Assembly: GCA_902494295.1 (NCBI GenBank) | Contig: CABUSL010000003.1 | Span: 1 to 43,668, forward strand | Source of the DNA: an uncultured Collinsella sp. | GTDB lineage: Bacteria > Actinomycetota > Coriobacteriia > Coriobacteriales > Coriobacteriaceae | Length of the DNA: 43,668 nucleotides | Direction: 5' to 3' | In this document: positions 1-6,420 of the stretch, piece by piece | Layout: each line of letters starts with the position of its first letter | Numbering within the stretch: the first letter of the stretch is position 1 | Position numbers and translations under genes: made by a program | The notes under the pieces: generated by a model | Seen by the model: only the letters and a program-made list of their open reading frames with translations | What the model was told of the DNA's origin: nothing | Databases searched by the model: none

Positions 1-1337
1 GGCACGCGCGACAACCCCTGAGCCCGCGCTCCGGTAATCGCCGCATCGAGCAGGCGACCATAGCCGACCATCCAGCTGTCGTACCTGCGCAGCGCCTCGG
101 CATCATCCGTCGGCAGGCCCTTCTGCCCGCCAAACACCGCCAGTGCGCCTCGACGCCCCACGAGCGGATTCTCGACATCGGAAAGCACGACAACGTGCGC
201 GCCGCTCAGTGCCCGAAGCGTCGGTGCCAAATCGATACTCGCCACGTGTTCAAGGCCCGCGAGACCGGGGGCGATATTGCGGCCACGCTCATCGACAAGG
301 TGGGCGCCCAGCGCCTGCAGCATGCCGGCGCCGCCGTCGTTGGTGGCACTGCCGCCCAACCCGATATAGATCGTCTTTACCCCGGCACGGGCCGCGCGAA
401 GTATGAGCTCGCCCACGCCATAGGTCGAAGCCGCAAGCGCCGCCGATTCCGTGCAGGGCGAATACCCAATACCCGCCGCCTCGGCCATCTCAATTACAGC
501 CGAGTCGTGCTCGTCGTCCACCAGCATCCGGGCAGACACGCAATCGCCCAAAGGGCCTGTAACCTTGCAGGTTGAGAGCTCGCCACCACGCGCGGCGATG
601 GCGTCGAGCGTTCCCTCGCCACCATCTGCCAGCGGCAAAGCGCCCAGCTCGGCATCGGGCCATACACGGCGCACGCCTTCGGCAACCGCCGCCTCCGCCT
701 GCGCGCTCGAAACGCTGCCCTTAAAGGAATCAATCGCCAGCAGCACACGGCGGGGCCGGCGCTGCACGGAGCCAAAGTTGAGCGTCGTGCCAGCATCCTC
801 TTCGGCACACGCGAGCGCCTCGGCATGAGCGGTATGTGCCTCAAGATCGGCCCCACAACCGCAGCCAGCACCATCGGTGCCACGCAGCCCACTAAAATAG
901 TCGCTCAACACCTCACGACACTCATCCGCCAGCACGCCGGCGGTTACATTAAACCGATGGTTCAGGCGCGAATCGACATTCAGGTCATACAGCGAACCCA
1001 GCGCGCCCGCCTTGGCATCGGTCGCGCCATACACGCAGCGCCCCACGCGCGCGTTGACCATAAGCCCCGCACACATGCAGCAAGGCTCGAGCGTTACATA
1101 GACCGTGCAATCGGAAAGGCGCCAACGACCGAGCAACCGAGCGGCAGCGCACAGGGCCGAAAACTCGGCATGCGCCGAAGGGTCCTGGTCGAGCTCTCGG
1201 CGATTATGCGCCCTCGCGACAATCTCACCCGCGCGCACTACCACGGCGCCAATCGGTACCTCGCCCACCGCAGCGGCGGCGCGCGCCTCGGCCAGCGCCT
1301 CGCGCATGAACTTCTCGTCGATTTCGGTGCTCGTCAT
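1..1337 (-). CDS. TadA tRNA adenosine deaminase fused to glycerate kinase (partial)
   Basis: One uninterrupted frame, 445 codons visible, entering from ATG at 1337 (AGGGAAGG ribosome site just upstream) and running off the left edge. Residues 1-150 are a TadA-type deaminase: HAE at 56-58 and PCCMC at 85-89 are the zinc/catalytic motifs, and the family converts A34 to inosine in tRNA-Arg(ACG). Residues 151-196 form a linker with a cysteine/glycine cluster. From about 197 the frame becomes a type-1 glycerate kinase (GlxK/GarK family): LLAIDSFKGS, LADGGEGT and GLGGSATNDGG are all present. I followed the frame codon by codon across the join (codon phase unchanged from 1335 to 720) and found no stop, no in-frame ATG and no ribosome site for a separate kinase. 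The fusion is seen directly; that both halves work as one protein is inferred. Confidence 0.85.
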   Translation of the reverse strand, partial: MTSTEIDEKFMREALAEARAAAAVGEVPIGAVVVRAGEIVARAHNRRELDQDPSAHAEFSALCAAARLLGRWRLSDCTVYVTLEPCCMCAGLMVNARVGRCVYGATDAKAGALGSLYDLNVDSRLNHRFNVTAGVLADECREVLSDYFSGLRGTDGAGCGCGADLEAHTAHAEALACAEEDAGTTLNFGSVQRRPRRVLLAIDSFKGSVSSAQAEAAVAEGVRRVWPDAELGALPLADGGEGTLDAIAARGGELSTCKVTGPLGDCVSARMLVDDEHDSAVIEMAEAAGIGYSPCTESAALAASTYGVGELILRAARAGVKTIYIGLGGSATNDGGAGMLQALGAHLVDERGRNIAPGLAGLEHVASIDLAPTLRALSGAHVVVLSDVENPLVGRRGALAVFGGQKGLPTDDAEALRRYDSWMVGYGRLLDAAITGARAQGLSRV

Positions 1338-1352
1338 CGTTCGCCTTCCCTG

Positions 1353-1378
1353 TTGCAAATTCAAAACGATGCTATCAT
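1353..1378 (+). promoter_or_regulatory. possible tRNA-Ser promoter
   Basis: TATCAT at 1373-1378 lies about 10 bases before the tRNA 5' end, with TTGCAA at 1353-1358. The 14-base spacer is short, so the -35 assignment is weak. Confidence 0.3.
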
Positions 1379-1388
1379 TACGACTCAC

Positions 1389-1478
1389 GGAGAGATGGCA
1401 GAGCGGTTGAATGCGGCGGTCTTGAAAACCGTTGAGCGCGAGAGCGTTCCGGGGGTTCGAATCCCCCTCTCTCCGCCA
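1389..1478 (+). tRNA. tRNA-Ser(UGA)
   Basis: The acceptor arms GGAGAGA (1389-1395) and TCTCTCC (1468-1474) pair, followed by discriminator G and an encoded CCA (1476-1478). The anticodon stem GGT/ACC encloses the loop CTTGAAA, anticodon TGA, which reads UCA and related serine codons. The T arm GGGGG-TTCGAAT-CCCCC is perfect, and the long variable arm expected of a class II (serine) tRNA is present between the anticodon and T arms. The mature 3' CCA is encoded. Confidence 0.95.
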
Positions 1479-1481
1479 CTT

Positions 1482-2078
1482 CTAGTGATGCACCGGCGTC
1501 ATGGTGCGCTCAAACAGCGCATCGACCACGTCGGCTATCTCGGGTCGACGCTCAAGATCGTGGCCCGATTCCCACCATATCGTGAAAAGTCGAATAATAC
1601 CGCCGGCGACAAACTCAGACGTCGTCTCGAGTGACACGGGGGCCAGGGCATCCTCGGCAAGCACGTTCATCACACGCTCGCGGATGGAGCGGGCAATGCG
1701 GTCGCAAATAACGTTGGTCAACATGCCCGACATGCTGCTTGCCAAAATGTTATCCATGAGCCGCTCGTGCGTCAGAATCAAATCCATGGCATCGTCCAAA
1801 ATCGCGTGCCGAAGCGCGCGCACGTCCTCGGCAGATACCGCGCCGGCCTCATCGGGCTGTTTTTGCGGCAAGCCGGACATGAGCTCATCGATATAAAAGG
1901 CAAAGTAATCGTTCTTGTCGCGAAAGTGCTTGTAGAACGTCGTGCGGCGAATCATGGCGCGGTCGCACAGCATGGCAACCGTCAGGTCCTCAAAACGATG
2001 CTCCTCGAGAAGCTCGGTGAAGGCATCGAACAGGGCGCGGTAGGTTTTCTTAATGCGAAGGTCCACTGGTATCGCCAT
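1482..2078 (-). CDS. TetR/AcrR-family transcriptional regulator
   Basis: A 198-residue protein from ATG at 2078 (MAIPVDLRIKKTYRAL). The N-terminal 55 residues form a TetR HTH: a helix ending in LLEEHRFEDLTVAML, then the recognition segment IRRTTFYKHFRDKNDYF. The rest is an all-helical ligand/dimer domain (LTNVICDRIARSIRE, FTIWWESGHDLERRPE) like that of small unassigned TetR proteins. An upstream extension to 2339 is open in the same frame but would run across the LemA promoter and start, so I chose the start that directly precedes the HTH. It is divergent from LemA with about 200 bp between. Ligand and targets are unknown. Confidence 0.85.
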   Translation of the reverse strand: MAIPVDLRIKKTYRALFDAFTELLEEHRFEDLTVAMLCDRAMIRRTTFYKHFRDKNDYFAFYIDELMSGLPQKQPDEAGAVSAEDVRALRHAILDDAMDLILTHERLMDNILASSMSGMLTNVICDRIARSIRERVMNVLAEDALAPVSLETTSEFVAGGIIRLFTIWWESGHDLERRPEIADVVDALFERTMTPVHH

Positions 2079-2277
2079 CCTCAGGGCAAAGACAACACTC
2101 GTCAATCTGTCGCATATCTTACACCTGTACCTCGCGCGCTTTGCCCCGGTACCGACCCCGCCGAAAACATAACGCTTGCCGGAAAGTTCGGCACGGCAAA
2201 ACGTTGCGGGTATACTAGTAGCGTTATACCAACGGCAGCTGGCGCATGCCGCCGCGGCCATTCGAAACGGAGACATC

Positions 2278-2829
2278 ATGATTACCGTCATCATCGGCAT
2301 CGTTGTTGTCATTGTGATTGTCTGCGCCATCGCCGGCATCTACAACAACATGGTCACCAAGCGTAACCGCATCGATAACGCCTGGCAGAACATCGATACG
2401 CAGCTGCAGCGCCGCAACGACCTGATCCCCAACCTGGTCGAGACCGTCAAGGGCTACGCCAAGCACGAGCAGGAGACGCTCTCCGCCGTGATCAGCGCGC
2501 GTAACACCGCCGTCAAGGCCACCACGCCCGAGGCCAAGATGGAAGCCGACAACGTGCTGACCGGTGCGCTGCGTCAGCTCTTCGCCGTAGCCGAGGCCTA
2601 TCCCGATCTTAAGGCAAACACCAACTTTACGCAGCTGCAGGCATCGCTCGAGGATACCGAGAACAAGATTAGCTATGCACGCCAGAGCTACAACGACTGC
2701 GTGCTCAGCTACAACAACGCCATTCAGACGTTCCCGGCTGTCATCTTTGCCGGCATCTTCCAGTTTAAGGAGCGCCAGGGCTTCGAGGCCGCCGAAGCAG
2801 CCCGCCAGGCCCCGACCGTCAAGTTCTAG
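2278..2829 (+). CDS. lemA: LemA family protein
   Basis: A 183-residue protein from ATG at 2278, preceded by GGAGA. Residues 1-24 are a single N-terminal membrane segment rich in I and V, followed by the LemA signature (YNNMVTKRN, AWQNIDTQLQRRNDLIPNLVETVKGY) and a helical bundle ending in FQFKERQGFEA. LemA proteins are anchored with the C-terminal bundle on the outer face; their biochemical role is poorly defined, often linked to HtpX or TPM-domain partners, neither of which is adjacent here. It is monocistronic and followed by a strong terminator. Length is normal for the family. Confidence 0.93.
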   Translation: MITVIIGIVVVIVIVCAIAGIYNNMVTKRNRIDNAWQNIDTQLQRRNDLIPNLVETVKGYAKHEQETLSAVISARNTAVKATTPEAKMEADNVLTGALRQLFAVAEAYPDLKANTNFTQLQASLEDTENKISYARQSYNDCVLSYNNAIQTFPAVIFAGIFQFKERQGFEAAEAARQAPTVKF

Positions 2830-2865
2830 TAGTTTGGCAGCGCATCCTTAATCGGCCAAATGCAT

Positions 2866-2911
2866 AAACCGCCCCGTCGAATGCATACTTCGACGGGGCG
2901 GTTTCCTTTTT
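2866..2911 (+). terminator. intrinsic terminator after lemA
   Basis: A perfect 16-bp stem (arms 2866-2881 and 2889-2904, AAACCGCCCCGTCGAA) is followed by CCTTTTT. It ends the lemA transcript. Confidence 0.9.
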
Positions 2912-3174
2912 CGCGAAGGTCCCCCTCTAAGCGCCGTGCATTTTTAGGAGTATTCAACATAACCAAGAGCTTCGGGCGCCACGATAAATGCCAAAGACCG
3001 CGAATATCCCTGCAATTCAAACGCTGCCAGCCCATAACCCCGCCCATCATTCGTAGAAAACATCGAGAAATCCCGATTTTTTGCCCGAGGTCGGTATGCA
3101 GGGGCCTTCGATTGCAGAATACTCGCAAAAATGCACGTCGCCACCACCCCCACATGGCGCGAACCAAAACAAAA
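2912..3174. other. gene-poor stretch; weak small ORF on minus strand
   Basis: About 260 bp with no convincing gene. A minus-strand frame (2944-3153, 69 codons, GTG start) is open but has no ribosome site and lies just past a terminator. Its translation ends in AFIVAPEALGYVEYS and resembles no family I recognise. It may be a dispersed noncoding or decayed element. Confidence 0.3.
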
Positions 3175-3195
3175 GCGCGGCCTAAAAGGCCGCGC
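3163..3195 (-). terminator. intrinsic terminator, minus strand
   Basis: GCGCGGCCT (3175-3183) and AGGCCGCGC (3187-3195) form a 9-bp stem with a 3-base loop. Read on the minus strand it is followed by TTTTGTTTTGG. It is the first conventional terminator downstream of ilvE. Confidence 0.75.
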
Positions 3196-3245
3196 ACCAT
3201 CTTTAATTCAGATTAATTATTGTTCGTTGTGACATCGCCGAGCCC

Positions 3246-3375
3246 GCAGGGCGGAGAGCAAGCTCCCTCCCGGCGCACTCCGCAGGACGCAAGAAGCCCT
3301 CGCCGCACGAAGTGCGCAGCGAGGGCTTCTTGCATGTCCGAGGACGCGCCAGGAGGGAGCTTGCTCTCTGCCCGG
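3246..3375. repeat. nested large inverted repeat between ilvE and its terminator
   Basis: Outer arms 3254-3270 and 3352-3368 (GAGAGCAAGCTCCCTCC) pair perfectly over 17 bp and extend with one wobble. Inside them, 3289-3303 and 3319-3333 (GCAAGAAGCCCTCGC) pair over 15 bp, and a further GCAC/GTGC helix closes on GAA. The whole about 130-base segment can fold as one long, interrupted hairpin. No T run follows on either strand, so it is not a classical terminator. Confidence 0.8.
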
Positions 3376-3389
3376 ACAGGAAAGGCTAA

Positions 3390-4442
3390 TTACGCGACGG
3401 TGTAAACCCAGTTGTGCTTGTCCTCGACAGCACCAGACTGGATGCCGGTCAGAGTCTCGCGGAGCTTCTTCATCACAGGGCCGATCTCGGTGTAGCCAGC
3501 CGGGAAGGTCACGGTCTCGTCGGCGCCGTAAACCTTGTTGTCGATCTCGCCAACCGGGGAGATGACGGCAGCGGTGCCGCACAGGCCGCACTCGACAAAG
3601 GTACCGGCCTTGACCTCGGCCCACTCGACGGGACGCTGGTCAACGGTCATGCCCAGGTCCTGAGCGACCTGAACGAGCGAGCGACGGGTGATAGAGGGCA
3701 GGATGGAGTCGGTGTGCGACTGCGGAACGACGAGCGTGCCGTCCTCCTTCACGAACAGAACGTTGGCGCCGCCGGTCTCCTCGACATAGGTGCGGGACTC
3801 GGAGTCGAGATACAGGTTCTCGGCATAGCCCTCGCGATGGGCCTCCATCGTGGGCTTGAGGGACATGGCGTAGTTCAGGCCGGCCTTGATGTTGCCGGTG
3901 CCGTGAGGTGCCGCACGGTCATACTCGGAAACGCGCAGCTTGACGGGCTTGAGGCCACCCTTAAAGTACGGACCGACCGGGGTCACGAGAATGCGGAACG
4001 TGTACTCAGGAGCGGGAGCCACGCCGATCACGTCACCGGAGCCGATCATAAACGGACGCACGTACAGGGTCGCACCGGAACCGAAGGGCGGAACCCAGGC
4101 GGCGTTGGCAGAAACGACCTGCTTGACGGCTTCAACGAACTTGTCCTTGGGGAACGGGGGCATCTCGAGGCGCTGCGCAGAGTTGTACATACGCTCGGCG
4201 TTCATGTCGGGACGGAAGCAGACGATGCTGCCGTCCTCGGCGGTGTAGGCCTTCAGGCCCTCAAAGACCTCCTGGCAGTAATGGAAGATGCCGCCGCACT
4301 CGGAGACATGCAGGGTGTGGTCGGTGGTCAGGCCACCCTCGTCCCACTCGCCGTCCTTCCAATGGGCCTCGTAGCTGTAATCGGTCTTCATGTAGCCAAA
4401 GCCGAGGCTACCCCAATCGATATCCTTTTTCTCGACAGTCAT
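3390..4442 (-). CDS. ilvE: Branched-chain amino acid aminotransferase
   Basis: A 350-residue class IV PLP transaminase of the IlvE type. It makes and degrades leucine, isoleucine and valine by exchanging amino groups with glutamate/2-oxoglutarate. Visible signatures are CQEVFEGLKAY, LYVRPF near the middle, GNIKAGLNYA (PLP lysine region), YLDSESRTYVEETGGANVLFV and the C-terminal VECGLCGTAAVISPV. ATG at 4442 has a good AAGGAG site. An in-frame upstream extension to 4592 is arginine-rich, unlike any IlvE N-terminus, and was not used. The gene stands alone, with a leader of about 150 bases upstream and the nested repeat at its 3' side. Confidence 0.95.
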   Translation of the reverse strand: MTVEKKDIDWGSLGFGYMKTDYSYEAHWKDGEWDEGGLTTDHTLHVSECGGIFHYCQEVFEGLKAYTAEDGSIVCFRPDMNAERMYNSAQRLEMPPFPKDKFVEAVKQVVSANAAWVPPFGSGATLYVRPFMIGSGDVIGVAPAPEYTFRILVTPVGPYFKGGLKPVKLRVSEYDRAAPHGTGNIKAGLNYAMSLKPTMEAHREGYAENLYLDSESRTYVEETGGANVLFVKEDGTLVVPQSHTDSILPSITRRSLVQVAQDLGMTVDQRPVEWAEVKAGTFVECGLCGTAAVISPVGEIDNKVYGADETVTFPAGYTEIGPVMKKLRETLTGIQSGAVEDKHNWVYTVA

Positions 4443-4595
4443 ATGTCGCTCCTTACATACACAGTTGCATACTCGCGAACCCGCACGCAAGGACCGAGGC
4501 CGACCGCGTCGCAACGTCGCACGCCCGGAGCGTAGAGCCGGACGGAACACGCGAGCAGCATCAAAGCCGATGGCACGTCGATTCGCATGCACGAG

Positions 4596-4623
4596 ATTGT
4601 ACTCCGCACGCGCGTCGGATAAA
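4596..4623 (-). promoter_or_regulatory. candidate ilvE promoter
   Basis: On the minus strand TTTATC (4618-4623) and TACAAT (4596-4601) are separated by 16 bases. Transcription from here would give a 5' leader of roughly 150 bases. I looked for a T-box or leader peptide rich in branched-chain codons in that leader and did not find one. Confidence 0.4.
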
Positions 4624-4664
4624 ACGTTTTTCTTTAACTAACTAAAGTATTTTCATTTGACCGA

Positions 4665-4701
4665 AGCAAAAAGGCCCGCCACCGTAAGCGGTGACGGGCC
4701 T
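4665..4701 (-). terminator. terminator of the DedA gene
   Basis: AGGCCCG-CCACCG at 4672-4684 pairs with CGGTG-A-CGGGCCT at 4689-4701 around TAAG. On the minus strand it is followed by TTTTTGC. It lies 30 bases past the DedA stop. Confidence 0.85.
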
Positions 4702-4730
4702 CAACTGCACGGTTTGCGCGCTGACTCGAG

Positions 4731-5378
4731 CTACGCGTTCTTTTTGCCCAGCTTAGCCTTAACCAGACCGACCACGGTCGGGATGATCGACACGGCAACG
4801 ATGCCGACGATTAGCAGCTCAAAGTGCTCCTGCACAAAGGGGATGCCGCCAAAGAAGTAGCCCAGCAGTGTGAAGAGCGTCGACCAGGTAATGCCGCCCA
4901 GCACGTTAAAGATGACAAAATTGCGCCAGTGCATGCCGCCCATGCCGGCGATAAAGGGCACAAAAGTGCGGATAAACGGGAAGAAACGGCCCAGGAAAAT
5001 AGCCAGGTGGCCCCACTTGTCCAAGAAGTCCTCGGACTTTTTAATGCGCTCGGGCGTCATGGCCTTGACCTTGCCCGAAGCGATGATCTTTTTGCCAAAG
5101 AAGTGACCGATCATAAAGTTGCACTGATCACCCAAGATGGCAGCCGCCCATGCGACGGCCAGCAGGGCCACGATGTTAAAGCCACCGTTGTGGGCAAAGA
5201 AGCCCGAAGCAAACAGCAGTGAATCGCCAGGAAGGAACGGGAAGAACACCACGCCTGTCTCAATGAAGATAATCAGGAACACGCAGCCGTAGGCCATAAG
5301 CGGGCCGGCGGCGATCCAGCTGGCGATCGCGGTGCGCGGATCCTTAAGCAGCTCGGCGATAAAATTGATGAAACCCAT
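4731..5378 (-). CDS. DedA/VTT-family membrane protein
   Basis: A 215-residue integral membrane protein. The family contributes to polyprenyl-phosphate or phospholipid recycling and membrane homeostasis. The DedA core is clear: ETGVVFFPFLPGDSLLF, the reentrant loop region, then FLGRFFPFIRTFVPFIAGMG with conserved arginines, and GYFFGG near the C-terminus. Four to five hydrophobic stretches are visible. ATG at 5378 is preceded by GAGAGG; an upstream in-frame extension to 5462 has no membrane or family similarity. It is a single-gene unit between ilvE and cysE, with its own terminator. Confidence 0.92.
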   Translation of the reverse strand: MGFINFIAELLKDPRTAIASWIAAGPLMAYGCVFLIIFIETGVVFFPFLPGDSLLFASGFFAHNGGFNIVALLAVAWAAAILGDQCNFMIGHFFGKKIIASGKVKAMTPERIKKSEDFLDKWGHLAIFLGRFFPFIRTFVPFIAGMGGMHWRNFVIFNVLGGITWSTLFTLLGYFFGGIPFVQEHFELLIVGIVAVSIIPTVVGLVKAKLGKKNA

Positions 5379-5532
5379 GAAGTAAAACCTCTCAGTTGTG
5401 GGCGCGGATACGTCCAAGTTGACCAGTATACGGTTGCGGCGCCCCCTCGTGCGCAACCCCACAAAAGCATGACTCCATTACCAGCAAGTTTGCATAACTG
5501 ACACCTGTTGCGCAATGCCGCCAAGATTGTTC

Positions 5533-5560
5533 TTCCTAATCCCTAGCGAATCGCTATACT
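5533..5560 (+). promoter_or_regulatory. cysE promoter with dyad over the -10
   Basis: TATACT at 5555-5560 is a good -10, with TTCCTA (5533-5538) 16 bases upstream as a weak -35. A perfect dyad TAGCGA-A-TCGCTA (5544-5556) occupies the spacer and enters the -10. This is the position expected of a repressor site, possibly for sulfur or cysteine control. Confidence 0.45.
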
Positions 5561-5601
5561 TTATTGAATCGCATTGCCATGGCGCTAAGGGAGGGCGGCC
5601 G

Positions 5602-6306
5602 GTGAGCTTTATCAATACCATTCGCGAGGACATCAAGACCGTCCAAGCGCAGGACCCCGCCGCGCAAAACGGTCTAGTCATCTTCCTTTCCTATCCTGGC
5701 CTGCACGCCAAGTGGAACCACGTGCCCGAGCACTGGCTCTGGGAGCACGGTCATCGCTCGCTCGCCCGCGTGCTCTCGCAGATCACCCGTCATATCACCG
5801 GCGTCGAAATTCATCCCGCCGCACAGATTGGCAAGCACTTCTTTATCGACCACGCCATGGGCGTCGTCATCGGCGAGACCACCATTGTGGGTGACAACTG
5901 CGTGCTCTACCAGGGCGTCACGCTCGGCGGTACCGGCAACGAGACCGGCAAGCGCCACCCCACCCTAGGCAACAACGTCACCGTGGGCACGGGCGCCAAG
6001 GTGCTCGGCAACATCCGCATCGGCAACAACGTCAAAATCGGCGGCAACTCGGTTGTCGTCAAGGACGTGCCCGACAACTGCACCGTCGTGGGCGTGCCGG
6101 GACGCATCATCAAGCGCAACGGCTGCCGCGTGTTCGAGGAGAGCTTCGATGCCAAGCAGCATCGCGAGTACATGCCCGATGACGCCGCCGAGCAGAGTGC
6201 CCTCAACCGCCAGGGCATCACCGAGAACGCCCGCCGCGTCAAGGAACTCGAGCGAGAGGTGGCCGAGCTCAAAGCCCTCGTCGCAAAGCTCGTGGACGAA
6301 CGCTAA
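5602..6306 (+). CDS. cysE: Serine O-acetyltransferase
   Basis: A 234-residue enzyme, first step of cysteine synthesis (serine + acetyl-CoA to O-acetylserine). N-terminal helical SAT region (SFINTIREDIKTVQAQDP, LSYPGLHAKWNH), then left-handed beta-helix hexapeptide repeats (IHPAAQIGKHFFIDHAMG, VVIGETTIVGDN, CVLYQGVTLGGTG), ending in a coiled-coil-like tail (RVKELEREVAELKALVAKL). I chose the GTG at 5602 because AAGGGAGGG lies just upstream and the family N-terminus begins there; the longer frame from 5515 would overlap the promoter. It is a single gene with its own terminator. The tail beyond the catalytic domain is longer than in the shortest SATs. Confidence 0.94.
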   Translation: MSFINTIREDIKTVQAQDPAAQNGLVIFLSYPGLHAKWNHVPEHWLWEHGHRSLARVLSQITRHITGVEIHPAAQIGKHFFIDHAMGVVIGETTIVGDNCVLYQGVTLGGTGNETGKRHPTLGNNVTVGTGAKVLGNIRIGNNVKIGGNSVVVKDVPDNCTVVGVPGRIIKRNGCRVFEESFDAKQHREYMPDDAAEQSALNRQGITENARRVKELEREVAELKALVAKLVDER

Positions 6307-6343
6307 GAACGCAAGCGACACAAATCGGCATCGGCATCAACGC

Positions 6344-6388
6344 AAAAGGCGCACCAGGGAATTCATCCCCGGCGCGCCTTTCTTTTTG
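6344..6388 (+). terminator. terminator of cysE
   Basis: AAGGCGC (6346-6352) pairs with GCGCCTT (6374-6380), extended by CC/GG and GGG/CCC with two mismatches, and is followed by TTTCTTTTT. Confidence 0.8.
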
Positions 6389-6420
6389 ATGTGACATGCG
6401 GGACTGTCCCTTTGTCACAT
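6389..6420. repeat. core-GGGAC hairpin repeat, copy 1
   Basis: ATGTGACA and TGTCACAT arms enclose GGGAC-T-GTCCC. The right arm touches the stop codon of the converging ABC exporter gene. See the dispersed-repeat finding. Confidence 0.65.

Noticed and set aside
825..1634. Long plus-strand frame crossing the tRNA-Ser gene
   Set aside because: It runs through a clear tRNA and opposite the TadA domain, so it is a shadow.
4443..4592. In-frame N-terminal extension of ilvE
   Set aside because: Arginine-rich with no IlvE similarity; the ATG at 4442 has a strong ribosome site and the family N-terminus.
4443..4600. Possible T-box or attenuator peptide upstream of ilvE
   Set aside because: No T-box sequence, no specifier structure and no run of Leu/Ile/Val codons could be found in the leader.
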